A stretch of 64,000 bases of DNA from Pseudomonas sp. PDM15. Its GTDB lineage: Bacteria; Pseudomonadota; Gammaproteobacteria; Pseudomonadales; Pseudomonadaceae. Shown one piece after another: positions 25,682 through 34,215 of this stretch (the first letter of the stretch is position 1; each line of letters opens with the position of its first letter). Under the pieces are notes generated by a model. That model was not told the DNA's origin and ran no database searches. It saw nothing but the letters and a program-made list of their open reading frames with translations. The position numbers were made by a program, and so were the translations under genes. The stretch is from NCBI RefSeq assembly GCF_014851565.1, contig NZ_JACVAA010000003.1, positions 620,001 through 684,000 on the forward strand. Reading direction: 5' to 3'.

Positions 25682-26278
25682 ATGCAGCTCCATGACTTCA
25701 CCCTCTCCGGCAACTGCTACAAGGTCCGTCTATTCCTCGCCTTACTCGGCCGCGAAGTAGAGCTGCAGCAGACCGACTTGCTCGGCGGCGCGCAGAGGCG
25801 CCCTGAGTTCCTCGCCCTCAATCCGCGCGGCCAAGTGCCGGTGCTGGTCGACGAAGGTCAGGCGCTCTATGACTCCCAGGCCATCCTGGTGTATCTGGCC
25901 AGTCGCTATGCCGATGCCAGCTGGTATCCGCAGGACGCCCTGAGCCAGGCGCGCATCGCCAGCTGGCTGAGCTTCGCCGTCAACGAAGTGGCCAAGGGGC
26001 CGGGACAGGCCCGACTGCATGGACTGTTCCGCATGCCCGGCGACCTGCAGCAGGCCCAGCAGCGCGCCGTGCAGGTACTGGAGTTGGTGGACGCGCACCT
26101 GGCCCAGCACACCTGGCTGGCACAGGGTTCGGCTCCGAGCATCGCCGACATCGCCGTCTACCCTTATGTCGCCCTGGCTGGCGATGGCGGCCTCGACCTT
26201 GTGCCCTACGCCCATCTCGCCGCCTGGTTCGCGCGCATCCGCGCCCTGCCCGGCTACATCGGCATGCCGGGCCTCTGA
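25682..26278 (+). CDS. Glutathione S-transferase family protein
   Basis: A 198-residue cytoplasmic GST. The thioredoxin-like N-terminal domain has FTLSGNCYKVRLFLALLG, NPRGQVPVLVDEGQALYDSQAI (the cis-Pro of QVPVL and the gamma-glutamyl-binding DSQAI) and an all-helical C-terminal half with APSIADIAVYPYVALAG (N-capping SIAD). The active residue may be Ser4-region or Cys in SGNCYK, as in many bacterial GSTs. Substrate unknown. It is divergent from the TetR regulator, whose putative operator lies in its promoter. Confidence 0.9.
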   Translation: MQLHDFTLSGNCYKVRLFLALLGREVELQQTDLLGGAQRRPEFLALNPRGQVPVLVDEGQALYDSQAILVYLASRYADASWYPQDALSQARIASWLSFAVNEVAKGPGQARLHGLFRMPGDLQQAQQRAVQVLELVDAHLAQHTWLAQGSAPSIADIAVYPYVALAGDGGLDLVPYAHLAAWFARIRALPGYIGMPGL

Positions 26279-26376
26279 GGGGCTCCGCGATCATATGCCG
26301 CCGCCCCGGCTGCGGGCGCCCTGCCGTTGGCTTTCGGCGCCGCCGTATCCCCCCCTGCACGTTGAAGGAAACTGAT

Positions 26377-27234
26377 ATGCGCTCCCTGCTCTTCGCTCTG
26401 CTGCTGGTCGCCGCCGGCACCAGCCAGGCCGCCGGCCTGCGCTTCGCCCTGGTCAAGACCGCCGAGACCGAGACCCGCGACGCCTTCACCGTCGAGGGTG
26501 GCGCCTGGACCGAAAAGGCCATCGCCAACCACGTCGCCGTGCTGATCGAGCATCACGCAGCAACCCTTTTGCTCGACACTTCCCTGGGACGCCAGGTGGA
26601 CCAGCAGTTCGAATCGGAAATGCCCTGGTACGACAAGCCGCTGCTGCGCTACGGCCAGGTCACCCCGGTGCGCGACCAGCTGGACCGCGCTGGCATCCGT
26701 GTCGACCGCATCCTGCTCACCCACAGCCACTGGGACCACGCCTCGGGCCTGGCCGACTTCCCGGAGGTGCCGGTGTGGGCGCCCTACGAGGAGATCGAAT
26801 TCAGCCGCATCGCCACCCCGCCGGCCGTGCTGCCCAGCCAGTTCGCCCATGCCATCCGCTGGGTGCCGTTCCAGTACGGCGAATACCCGTTCATGGGCTT
26901 CGCGCGCAGCCACGACATGTTCGGCGACGGCAGCCTGGTACTGGTGCCGCTGGAAGGCCACACGCCAGGTTCGGTCGGCCTGTTCCTGACCCTCGACAAT
27001 GGTCGCCGCTTCTTCTTCACCGGCGACACCAGCTGGCGCCTGGAAGGTTTCACCGGGCCGAAGGAGAAGTTCTGGATCAGCAAGCGCATGGTCGACAACG
27101 ACCCGGAGGGCACCCGTCAGCAGCTGGAGAAGGTCCACCAATTGCTGCTGGAGCAACCGCAGCTGACGGTGATACCGGCCCACGACGAAACGGTGCAGCG
27201 CCAACTCGGCTACTACCCGCACTGGATAGAGTGA
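26377..27234 (+). CDS. Exported metallo-beta-lactamase-fold hydrolase
   Basis: A 285-residue protein with a Sec signal peptide (MRSLLFALLLVAAGTSQAA) and an MBL fold. The metal-binding motif THSHWDHASGL (HxHxDH) is at about residues 115-121, later ligands are in LEGHTPGSVGLFL and FFTGDTSW, and PAHDE near the end gives the last His. The product should act in the periplasm, with two metal ions, on an ester, lactone or similar bond; the substrate cannot be told. ATG 26377 with AAGGAA upstream is preferred over TTG 26362. It follows the GST gene by about 98 bases, so co-transcription is possible. Confidence 0.85.
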   Translation: MRSLLFALLLVAAGTSQAAGLRFALVKTAETETRDAFTVEGGAWTEKAIANHVAVLIEHHAATLLLDTSLGRQVDQQFESEMPWYDKPLLRYGQVTPVRDQLDRAGIRVDRILLTHSHWDHASGLADFPEVPVWAPYEEIEFSRIATPPAVLPSQFAHAIRWVPFQYGEYPFMGFARSHDMFGDGSLVLVPLEGHTPGSVGLFLTLDNGRRFFFTGDTSWRLEGFTGPKEKFWISKRMVDNDPEGTRQQLEKVHQLLLEQPQLTVIPAHDETVQRQLGYYPHWIE

Positions 27235-27342
27235 GGCCCTCGACCAAGGTCTAGAAGCCGCCGCGGCGGCAAAGTGGTTTATTCCCCTCGCTGCAACCGG
27301 ACCGGACAACCGGGCCGCCATCACCAGCCGAGGACAATAACA

Positions 27343-28608
27343 ATGAGCAAGTCCCCTCTTGCCCGCGGCGTGGCCCTGGCCGCGCTGGGCACCAGCCTCA
27401 CCCTGCCGACCATTAGCCAGGCTGCCTTCATCGAAGACAGCAAAGCCAGCGTGGAGCTGCGCAACTTCTACATGAACCGTGACTTCCGCCAGGAAGGTGC
27501 CGCCCAGTCCAAGGCCGAGGAATGGGCCCAGGGTTTTCTACTGCGCTACGAATCGGGCTACACCGAGGGCACCGTCGGTTTCGGCGTCGACGCCATCGGC
27601 ACCCTGGGCCTGAAGCTCGACTCCAGCGCCGACGAGAGCGGCACCGGGCTACTGCAGCGCGACCGCGACACCGGCCGTGCCCAGGATGACTACGGCGATC
27701 TGGGCGTCACCGCCAAGGTCAAGGTCTCCAATAGCGTGCTCAAGGCCGGCACTCTGATGCCCAAGCTGCCGACCGTGCAGGCCAACGACTCGCGCCTGCT
27801 GCCGCAAAGCTTCCAGGGTGGCTGGATCAACTCCCAGGAGATTGCCGGGCTGACCTTCGATGCCGGCCAGCTGAGCCGGGTCAACCAGCGCGACTCCTCC
27901 GATCACGAAGCCATGACCATGACCACCGGCAACGGCCGCGGCATCACCGGCACCGGCGGTGTCACTAGCGACGAATTCAACTTCGCCGGCGCCAGCTACA
28001 AGTGGAACGACCAGCTGACCACCGCCTACCACTACGGCGCCCTGGATGAGTTCTACAAGCAGCACATCCTCAACGCCGTGCACCTGCTGCCGCTGGGCGA
28101 CAAGCAGAGCCTGAAGAGCGATATCCGCTTCGCCCGCTCCACCGACGACGGCCAGACCAACGTCGACAACAAGGCCTTCGGCGCCATGTTCACCTACAGC
28201 CTGGGCGGCCACGCCTTTGGCCTCGGCTACCAGAAGATGAGCGGCGACACCGGCTACGCCTACATCGGCGGCACCGACCCGTTCCTGGTCAACTACGTGC
28301 AGATCGGCGACTTCGCCTTCAAGGACGAGAAATCCTGGCAGGCTCGCTACGACTACAACTTCGCCGCCCTCGGCATCCCCGGCCTGACCTTCATGACCCG
28401 CTATCTCTCCGGCGACAACGTCGACCGCGGCGCCGGCTTGTCCGAAGGCAAGGAGTGGGAGCGCAACACCGACATCGCCTACGTGTTCCAGGATGGCCCG
28501 CTGAAGAACTTCGGCGTCAAATGGCGCAACGCCACGACCCGCTCCAACTTCGGCAACGACCTGGACGAGAACCGTCTGATCCTCAGCTACAGCCTGTCGC
28601 TCTGGTAA
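27343..28608 (+). CDS. OprD family outer membrane porin
   Basis: A 421-residue porin with a signal peptide (MSKSPLARGVALAALGTSLT ... QAAF). The OprD start FIEDSKASVELRNFYMNRDF and the end WRNATTRSNFGNDLDENRLI then LSYSLSLW, with terminal Trp, are typical of the 18-stranded OprD/Occ barrel. Members take up specific basic amino acids or carboxylates; this one cannot be placed in a subfamily by eye. ATG 27343 is supported by the signal peptide. A strong terminator follows. Confidence 0.92.
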   Translation: MSKSPLARGVALAALGTSLTLPTISQAAFIEDSKASVELRNFYMNRDFRQEGAAQSKAEEWAQGFLLRYESGYTEGTVGFGVDAIGTLGLKLDSSADESGTGLLQRDRDTGRAQDDYGDLGVTAKVKVSNSVLKAGTLMPKLPTVQANDSRLLPQSFQGGWINSQEIAGLTFDAGQLSRVNQRDSSDHEAMTMTTGNGRGITGTGGVTSDEFNFAGASYKWNDQLTTAYHYGALDEFYKQHILNAVHLLPLGDKQSLKSDIRFARSTDDGQTNVDNKAFGAMFTYSLGGHAFGLGYQKMSGDTGYAYIGGTDPFLVNYVQIGDFAFKDEKSWQARYDYNFAALGIPGLTFMTRYLSGDNVDRGAGLSEGKEWERNTDIAYVFQDGPLKNFGVKWRNATTRSNFGNDLDENRLILSYSLSLW

Positions 28609-28625
28609 ATCCTGCGGCAACGAAA

Positions 28626-28652
28626 AAGCCCGCCAATCGGCGGGCTTCTTTT
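28626..28652. terminator. Bidirectional terminator between the OprD gene and amt
   Basis: AAGCCCGCC-AATC-GGCGGGCTT forms a 9-bp stem followed by CTTTTAT on the plus strand and TTTTTCG on the minus strand, lying between the two convergent stop codons. Confidence 0.93.
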
Positions 28653-28665
28653 ATCCAGCGCAGAC

Positions 28666-29874
28666 TCAGTCCTGGCTGTTGGCGCCGATCTTGTGGATCG
28701 ACAGGTCGGCACCGTAGTACTCCTGTTCCTGACTCAGGCGGATGCCGGTCAGGGTCTTGAGCAGGCCGTAGACCAGGAAGCCGCCGACCAGCGCCACCAG
28801 CACGCCCAGCGCGGTGCCAATCAGCTGGCTGGCCAGGCTCACGCCACCCAGGCCGCCCAGGTAGCTCTGGCCGAAGATGCCACAGGCAATACCGCCCCAC
28901 ACGCCGCACAGGCCGTGCAGCGGCCACACGCCGAGCACGTCGTCGATCTTCCATTTCACTTGGGTCGCGGTGAACGCCCAGACGAACAGCGCACCGGCGA
29001 TGGCGCCGGTGACCAGCGCGCCGACCGGGTGCATCAGGTCAGAACCGGCGCACACCGCCACCAGGCCGGCCAGCGGGCCGTTGTGCAGGAAGCCCGGGTC
29101 ATTGCGCCCGACCAGCAGCGCGGCAACGGTGCCGCCGACCATGGCCATCAGCGAGTTGACCGCCACCAGGCCGCTGATGCTGCCGAGGGTCTGGGCGCTC
29201 ATCACGTTGAAGCCGAACCAGCCGATGATCAGGATCCACGAGCCCAGGGCGAGGAACGGGATGTTCGACGGCGCGAAGGCTACCAGGCGCCCCTCGCGAT
29301 AGCGGCCGTCGCGACGACCGAGCAGGATCACCGCGCCGAAGGCCAACCAGCCGCCCACCGCATGCACCACCACCGAGCCGGCGAAGTCATGGAAGGCAGC
29401 GCCGAAGCGTTCGGTCAGCCAGGCCTGCAGGCCGAAGTTGCCGTTCCAGATCAGACCTTCGAAGAACGGATAGACGAAGGCGACGATCAGCAGCGTGGCG
29501 CACAGCTGCGGGCCGAACTTGGCGCGCTCGGCGATGCCCCCGGAAATGATCGCCGGGATGGCGGCGGCGAAGGTCAGCAGGAAGAAGAACTTCACCAGGG
29601 CGTAGCCGCTGCCGGCGGTCAGCTCGCTGGCCGGCGCGAAGAAGGTCACGCCATAGGCCACCCAGTAACCGACGAAGAAGTAGGCCAGGGCCGAGACGGC
29701 GAAGTCGGAGAGGATCTTCGACAGAGCGTTGACCTGGTTCTTGTGCCGCACCGTACCCACTTCGAGGAAGGCGAAGCCGGCGTGCATGGCCAGGACCATG
29801 ATCGCGCCGAGCAGGATGAACAGGGTATTGGAGCCGTGAATCAGGGTTTCCACGGCGCTGTTTAGGTTTTCCAT
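28666..29874 (-). CDS. amt: Ammonium transporter (Amt/MEP/Rh)
   Basis: A 402-residue, 11-segment inner-membrane ammonium channel. The family signature FHDFAGSVVVHAVGGW has Asp163 and pore His171, and the second pore His is in WPLHGLCGVWGG near residue 320. FAFLEVGTVRHKNQVNALSK is the usual early motif. It has no signal peptide; ATG 29874 (MENLNSAVETL) is chosen over an upstream start at 29904. There is no adjacent glnK, unlike the amtB locus, so this is a second amt copy. A sigma-54 promoter (30123-30137) far upstream suggests NtrC control by nitrogen. Confidence 0.93.
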   Translation of the reverse strand: MENLNSAVETLIHGSNTLFILLGAIMVLAMHAGFAFLEVGTVRHKNQVNALSKILSDFAVSALAYFFVGYWVAYGVTFFAPASELTAGSGYALVKFFFLLTFAAAIPAIISGGIAERAKFGPQLCATLLIVAFVYPFFEGLIWNGNFGLQAWLTERFGAAFHDFAGSVVVHAVGGWLAFGAVILLGRRDGRYREGRLVAFAPSNIPFLALGSWILIIGWFGFNVMSAQTLGSISGLVAVNSLMAMVGGTVAALLVGRNDPGFLHNGPLAGLVAVCAGSDLMHPVGALVTGAIAGALFVWAFTATQVKWKIDDVLGVWPLHGLCGVWGGIACGIFGQSYLGGLGGVSLASQLIGTALGVLVALVGGFLVYGLLKTLTGIRLSQEQEYYGADLSIHKIGANSQD

Positions 29875-30225
29875 CGAATGGTTCCCCGGTCGAATAAGCA
29901 CCAAAAACGATCTCGATCCCGATACGGCGCACCAAACACGAGCAATCTCTCGTCATGCACCGCTGTCGCCGCGCCCCGAATCGGAGCAGAAGCTTTCGCA
30001 AAAAATCATCAGCGATATTTTTCGCCTTTATTTTCAGCGATATACCGAAAGAGACAACAGATCCGCCGTGGACCGCGCGCGCCACCAAGGGGCGCGCCCG
30101 AAACACGGCGCACCAAGGCGAGGCAAAAGATGTGCCACACAAGGGCACGAATAAAGCCTGAACCTGGCCGGCCTGGCTCGGCTCGAACCTGAAGAGTCCG
30201 CAACCACGACCCATAGGAGGGCGCC
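29875..30225. other. 351-base gene-free region between amt and the DUF883 gene
   Basis: Contains the sigma-54 promoter for amt and a leader of about 235 bases. The 11-mer CGGCGCACCAA occurs twice (around 29926 and 30105), with further GCACCAA/GCCACCAAGG copies at about 29898 and 30080; these resemble NtrC half-sites (TTGGTGC on the other strand). A GCGCGCC...GGCGCGCC inverted repeat is around 30087-30109. No open frame here has coding character. Confidence 0.5.
30123..30137 (-). promoter_or_regulatory. Sigma-54 (RpoN) promoter of amt
   Basis: On the minus strand TGGCAC-ATCTT-TTGC matches the RpoN consensus exactly. RpoN with NtrC is the standard control of ammonium transporters. The predicted leader to the amt ATG is long, about 235 bases. 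Confidence 0.8.
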
Positions 30226-30621
30226 ATGCCTACCACCCCGAACTCCGACCTGTCCGGCTTCGAAACCACTGGCACCACCAGCACCACTCCGAACATCGAC
30301 AAGGACGCCCACCGCCGTAATCTGCGCGATGCGCAGAATGCGTTGTCCGCCGAGTTCCAGGCCCTGATCAGCGACACCGAGAGCCTGCTGCGGCAGACCT
30401 CCGACGCGGCTGGCGCACAGGTTCAGGAGCTGCGTGCGCGTATCAGCGGCAACCTCGGCCGGGCCAAGGACATCCTCAAGGACACCGAACACACCCTGGA
30501 GCAACAGGGCCGTCTAGCGGTGGCCAAGACCGAGGAGTACGTCCAGCAGCATCCCTGGCAAACCCTCGGCGTAGCCGCTGGCGTGGGCTTCCTGCTCGGC
30601 CTGCTGGCCGGTCGTCGCTAA
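30226..30621 (+). CDS. YqjD/ElaB-family (DUF883) membrane-anchored protein
   Basis: A 131-residue protein with a Thr-rich start, a helical, probably coiled-coil middle (RRNLRDAQNALSAEFQALIS ... LRARISGNLGRAKDILKDTE) and a C-terminal transmembrane anchor with the family end QQHPWQTLGVAAGVGFLLGL then LAGRR. E. coli YqjD and ElaB of this family are C-tail-anchored and bind stationary-phase ribosomes. AGGAGGG precedes the ATG. It begins a three-gene run with a YqjE-like and a YqjK-like gene, 14 bases before the next. Confidence 0.88.
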   Translation: MPTTPNSDLSGFETTGTTSTTPNIDKDAHRRNLRDAQNALSAEFQALISDTESLLRQTSDAAGAQVQELRARISGNLGRAKDILKDTEHTLEQQGRLAVAKTEEYVQQHPWQTLGVAAGVGFLLGLLAGRR

Positions 30622-30635
30622 GCCGGAGGCCGAGC

Positions 30636-31025
30636 ATGGATGACATGCAGTCGCAGGCGGCCAGCGAGCCGCCCAAGCCTTCCCTGAAGAAGCTGGGCGG
30701 CGCCCTGGTCGGGCTGCTGCAGGGCCATCTGGAGTTGCTCGGCATCGAGTTCCAGGAGGAGAAGTCGCGCTCGTTCCGGCTGTTCATCTTCTCCGGTCTC
30801 AGTCTGATCTTCGGTCTGCTGGTCCTGCTCGGACTGTCGACCGTGGTGCTGATCGCCTTCTGGGACACCTACCGCCTGCCCGCGGCCATCGGCCTGTGCC
30901 TGGTGTTCGCCACGGCCATGCTGCTGTGCGTGTTCAAGGCCATGCGCCTGGCACGCGACGGTGAGTCGCCGTTCCGCGCCACGGTCACCGAGCTGGCCCG
31001 CAACAAGGAGCGTCTATTGCCATGA
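30636..31025 (+). CDS. Phage holin family / YqjE-like membrane protein
   Basis: A 129-residue protein with two hydrophobic segments (about 50-72 and 80-102: LFIFSGLSLIFGLLVLLGLS; AIGLCLVFATAMLLCVFKAM) and short soluble ends. It matches the YqjE (PF07332, putative actinobacterial holin-X / holin superfamily III) family, which is a general envelope protein and not a phage holin here. It overlaps the next gene by four bases (ATGA), so the two are translationally coupled. Confidence 0.85.
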   Translation: MDDMQSQAASEPPKPSLKKLGGALVGLLQGHLELLGIEFQEEKSRSFRLFIFSGLSLIFGLLVLLGLSTVVLIAFWDTYRLPAAIGLCLVFATAMLLCVFKAMRLARDGESPFRATVTELARNKERLLP

Positions 31026-31339
31026 GCGAAACACTGTCCAGCGCGGCCCGCCGCGACATGCGCAAGGAGCTGGTCCGCCTGCGCATGGAGATGCACCGCC
31101 AGCAGCTGCGCTACCACGTGCAGCCGCTGACCCATCCCTTGCAGCAGCTACGACAGATGCGCCAGGGCGAGCCGGCCAATGTGAAGACTCCGCTGATGGT
31201 CGCCGCCGGCGTGCTGCTGACTCTGTTCGGCGGCCGACTCGGCACCTTCGGCAAGCTGGCCCGCGTAGGCCTGATGCTCTACCCGGTGGTGCGTGGCGTG
31301 CAGGCCGCGCAGCGGCCGAGCGTCGAGCGGCATTACTAG
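31022..31339 (+). CDS. YqjK-like protein
   Basis: A 105-residue basic protein: RRDMRKELVRLRMEMHRQQL at the start, then one hydrophobic segment (PLMVAAGVLLTLFGGRLGTF). It lacks a recognisable enzyme motif and is called by its length, charge pattern and place behind the YqjD- and YqjE-like genes. Probably membrane-associated. Function unknown. Confidence 0.7.
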   Translation: MSETLSSAARRDMRKELVRLRMEMHRQQLRYHVQPLTHPLQQLRQMRQGEPANVKTPLMVAAGVLLTLFGGRLGTFGKLARVGLMLYPVVRGVQAAQRPSVERHY

Positions 31340-31406
31340 GCTATCCGGCGCTCTTGCCAGATCGACCGCCTGCGTCGGATGGAGTGACGCGGTTTATCCG
31401 AGCATG

Positions 31407-31429
31407 AGCTGCCTTAATCAAAGGCAGCT
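31407..31429 (+). terminator. Hairpin after the yqjDEK-like operon (weak)
   Basis: AGCTGCC-TTAATCAAA-GGCAGCT forms a 7-bp stem followed by TTCG, about 70 bases after the last gene. The T-run is poor; the rest of 31340-31556 shows nothing else. Confidence 0.4.
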
Positions 31430-31556
31430 TTCGCCATGTTGGCACCAGAGAGCGAAGCTCATCAGGACTTGGCAGCCCACAACTCGTTGCGCCTCACCCT
31501 CCTCCAACCAACTCACCCGCCATGAGCGCAACTACTGTTCAAGCGGCGGTCTCGGG

Positions 31557-32669
31557 TCAGATCAGGATCGGCCGGTGGAAGGGTGCCAGCTCCATGCGGT
31601 TGCGTCCGTTCTGCTTGGCCCGGTACAGCGCCTTGTCGGCGCGCTCGATCAGCGCCGGCACCGTCTCCTGCAGGTAGTACTGGGCAACGCCGATCGAGGC
31701 GGTGACGCGCACATTGGCCGGCATGCCCTCGAAGCTGACTTCGGCCAGCGCATCCTGGATGCGCTTGATGCAGTGTTGGGCCATTTCCAGCGAAGTCTGC
31801 GGCAGGAACAGGAGGAACTCCTCGCCGCCATAGCGGGCGAAGAAGTCGGTGCTGCGCAGCAGCGGCTGCACTGTATTGGCGAAGGTCCTGAGCACCTCGT
31901 CGCCGACCGGATGGCCGTAGGTGTCGTTGATCCGTTTGAAGTAGTCGAGGTCGAGGATGCACACGCAGAAGCCGGCGCCACCACGGTCGGTGCGGTTCTT
32001 CTCGTGGTGCAGCATCTCCAGCAGGTAGCGCCGGTTGTAGACCCCGGTCAGCTCGTCATGGGTGGCCAGCTCGGTAACCTGCTGCAGCACTTCCTGCAGC
32101 TGGACATTGCTGGCCATCAGCTTCTTGCGCAGGTCGCTGATATTGCCGCCGAGGATGGAAATGAATGGCAGGAAGGCGGAGAAGCTGCACCACAGCACCA
32201 TCTCCACGGCCAGATTGAAGCGCTCACCGTCGATGCGCTGGATCAGCGGCAGGGTCAGGCCGTAGGCGGCGATGGTCAGCAGGCTCAGTACCAGGAGCTG
32301 CCGGGTATGCAGCTTGAAGCAGCCGAACACCATGATGATCAGCAGCACCACCAGATAGGCGCCACGTGCCTCGCCGGCATAGGTCTGGGTGAACAGCACC
32401 ATGGCGATGGCCGCGACCATCTGCGCCATGGTCAGGCTGGGGTCGCGAAAACGCAGATTGAGGCCGAAGTGGAACAGCAGGAAGAAGCCGAGGTTGGTGA
32501 GCACCGCGATGACCGCCCAGACCGGCATGACCCAGGACGGCGAGATACCGTTGTACAGGGAAACGCCCTGGGGAACGCAGGCCAGAACGTACATCGCCAC
32601 GCTCATCTGGAAGCGACGGATGCGTAGTTGCTGCTGCGAGTCCTTGGGTAAGGCAGCTTCTGAAATCAC
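31557..32669 (-). CDS. Membrane diguanylate cyclase (GGDEF)
   Basis: A 370-residue protein with six hydrophobic segments in residues about 22-175, a short coiled coil (NISDLRKKLMASNVQLQEVLQQ) and a GGDEF domain from about residue 200. The active-site motif is GGEEF (281-285), which supports cyclase activity. The inhibitory I-site RSTD is at 272-275, five residues before GGEEF, so product inhibition is expected. It makes c-di-GMP from GTP; the membrane part resembles small integral sensors rather than a named domain. The start is GTG at 32669 with AGAG upstream; an ATG at 32606 is the alternative. Divergent from dgt. Confidence 0.92.
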   Translation of the reverse strand: MISEAALPKDSQQQLRIRRFQMSVAMYVLACVPQGVSLYNGISPSWVMPVWAVIAVLTNLGFFLLFHFGLNLRFRDPSLTMAQMVAAIAMVLFTQTYAGEARGAYLVVLLIIMVFGCFKLHTRQLLVLSLLTIAAYGLTLPLIQRIDGERFNLAVEMVLWCSFSAFLPFISILGGNISDLRKKLMASNVQLQEVLQQVTELATHDELTGVYNRRYLLEMLHHEKNRTDRGGAGFCVCILDLDYFKRINDTYGHPVGDEVLRTFANTVQPLLRSTDFFARYGGEEFLLFLPQTSLEMAQHCIKRIQDALAEVSFEGMPANVRVTASIGVAQYYLQETVPALIERADKALYRAKQNGRNRMELAPFHRPILI

Positions 32670-32879
32670 GTGTTTATTCTCTAATTGTTATGTACGCGAT
32701 GGCACGACGATATCACTGTGATCACAAAAAACCCATGCGCCACCCTGCCGCCTGTCGCCCGCTCAGCGGTGGTGGGAGCGAAGAGTCCCGGTACTTGCAG
32801 GCATCGTCGCGAACACCGAAGCTAGGGCCATATGGCCTGGCGGAGCGCCAGGAAACCACCCCACCGGCGAGGACAGCCC

Positions 32880-34211
32880 TTGGATTGGCAAACCCTGCTC
32901 ACCCGTGAACGTCTCGGCAAACCTGTCTATAGCTCTGACGAGCTTGGCCGCAGCCCGTTCCACAAGGATCACGACCGCATCATCTTCTCCGGCGCCTTCC
33001 GCCGCCTGGGACGCAAGACACAGGTCCACCCGGTCTCCAGCAACGATCACATCCACACCCGCCTGACCCACTCTCTGGAGGTCGGCTGCGTTGGCCGCTC
33101 GCTGGGCATGCGCGTCGGCGAGATGCTGCGCGACGCGTTGCCGAACTGGTGCGAGCCGAGCGACCTGGGCGTGATCGTGCAGTCCGCCTGCCTGGCCCAC
33201 GACATCGGCAATCCTCCGTTCGGCCACTCTGGCGAAGACGCGATCCGCCACTGGTTCCAGCAGGCCAACGGGCGTGGCTGGCTGGACGACATGAGCGACG
33301 CCGAGCGCGGCGACTTTCTCAGTTTCGAGGGCAACGCCCAGGGCTTTCGCGTACTCACCCAGCTGGAATACCACCAGTTCGACGGCGGCATGCGCCTGAC
33401 CTACGCGACCCTCGGCACCTACCTGAAATACCCGTGGACCGCTCGCCACGCCGAGGCCGTGGGCTACAAGAAGCACAAGTTCGGCTGCTACCAGAACGAG
33501 CTGCCGCGCCTGGAGCAGATCGCCGCCAAGCTCGGCCTGCCGCAGCTCGACGAACAGCGCTGGGCACGCCACCCATTGGTCTACCTGATGGAGGCGGCCG
33601 ACGACATCTGCTACGCGCTGATCGACCTGGAAGACGGCGTGGAGATGGAGCTGCTCGACTACGCCGAAGTCGAGGCGCTGCTGTTCGACCTGGTCGGCGA
33701 TGACCTGCCGGAAACCTACCGCCAGCTCGGCGCCAGCGACTCGCGCCGACGCAAGCTGGCGATCCTGCGCGGCAAGGCCATCGAACACCTGACCAACGCC
33801 GCTGCGCGGGCCTTCGTCGAGCAACAGCCGGCGCTGCTCAGTGGCACCCTGGAAGGTGACCTGGTCGAGCACATGCACGGCCCGGCCAAGCGCTGCGTGT
33901 TGCGCGCCAAGGGCATGGCACGGGAAAAGATCTTCCAGGACAAGCGCAAGACCCTGCACGAGATCGGCGCCTACACCACCCTGGAGATCCTGCTCAACGC
34001 CTTCTGCGGCGCGGCCCTTGAACAGCACTCCGGGCGCGGCCTGTCGTTCAAGAACCGGCGCATCCTCGACCTGCTGGCGCACTACGCGCCGGAGCCAGGC
34101 TGGCCGCTGTATCTGTCGTTCCTGCGGATGATCGACTTCATCGCCGGCATGACCGACAGCTACGCCACCGAAATGGCCCGGGAGATGACCGGGCGCTCCA
34201 GCCCGGTGTGA
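32880..34211 (+). CDS. dgt: Deoxyguanosinetriphosphate triphosphohydrolase-like protein
   Basis: A 443-residue HD-domain dNTP triphosphohydrolase. Metal ligands are in [12 protein letters not shown] and in [17 protein letters not shown] (His107-Asp108). [20 protein letters not shown] and [13 protein letters not shown] are the family's conserved start, and [15 protein letters not shown] gives the last Asp. The enzymes hydrolyse dNTPs to nucleosides and triphosphate. The TTG at 32880 (LDWQTLL) is chosen: GAGGACAGCCC precedes it and the resulting length equals that of P. aeruginosa Dgt homologues; ATG 32832 would add a basic, unconserved tail. A FUSC gene starts four bases after the stop. Confidence 0.92.
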   Translation: MDWQTLLTRERLGKPVYSSDELGRSPFHKDHDRIIFSGAFRRLGRKTQVHPVSSNDHIHTRLTHSLEVGCVGRSLGMRVGEMLRDALPNWCEPSDLGVIVQSACLAHDIGNPPFGHSGEDAIRHWFQQANGRGWLDDMSDAERGDFLSFEGNAQGFRVLTQLEYHQFDGGMRLTYATLGTYLKYPWTARHAEAVGYKKHKFGCYQNELPRLEQIAAKLGLPQLDEQRWARHPLVYLMEAADDICYALIDLEDGVEMELLDYAEVEALLFDLVGDDLPETYRQLGASDSRRRKLAILRGKAIEHLTNAAARAFVEQQPALLSGTLEGDLVEHMHGPAKRCVLRAKGMAREKIFQDKRKTLHEIGAYTTLEILLNAFCGAALEQHSGRGLSFKNRRILDLLAHYAPEPGWPLYLSFLRMIDFIAGMTDSYATEMAREMTGRSSPV

Positions 34212-34215
34212 TGCG

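Noticed and set aside
29878..30192. 104-residue open frame in the amt upstream region
   Set aside because: Spans the sigma-54 promoter and repeats, with no ribosome site and non-protein-like composition.
30636..31025. Phage holin, hence prophage remnant
   Set aside because: The holin-family label covers YqjE; neighbours are YqjD/YqjK-like and no phage genes are present.
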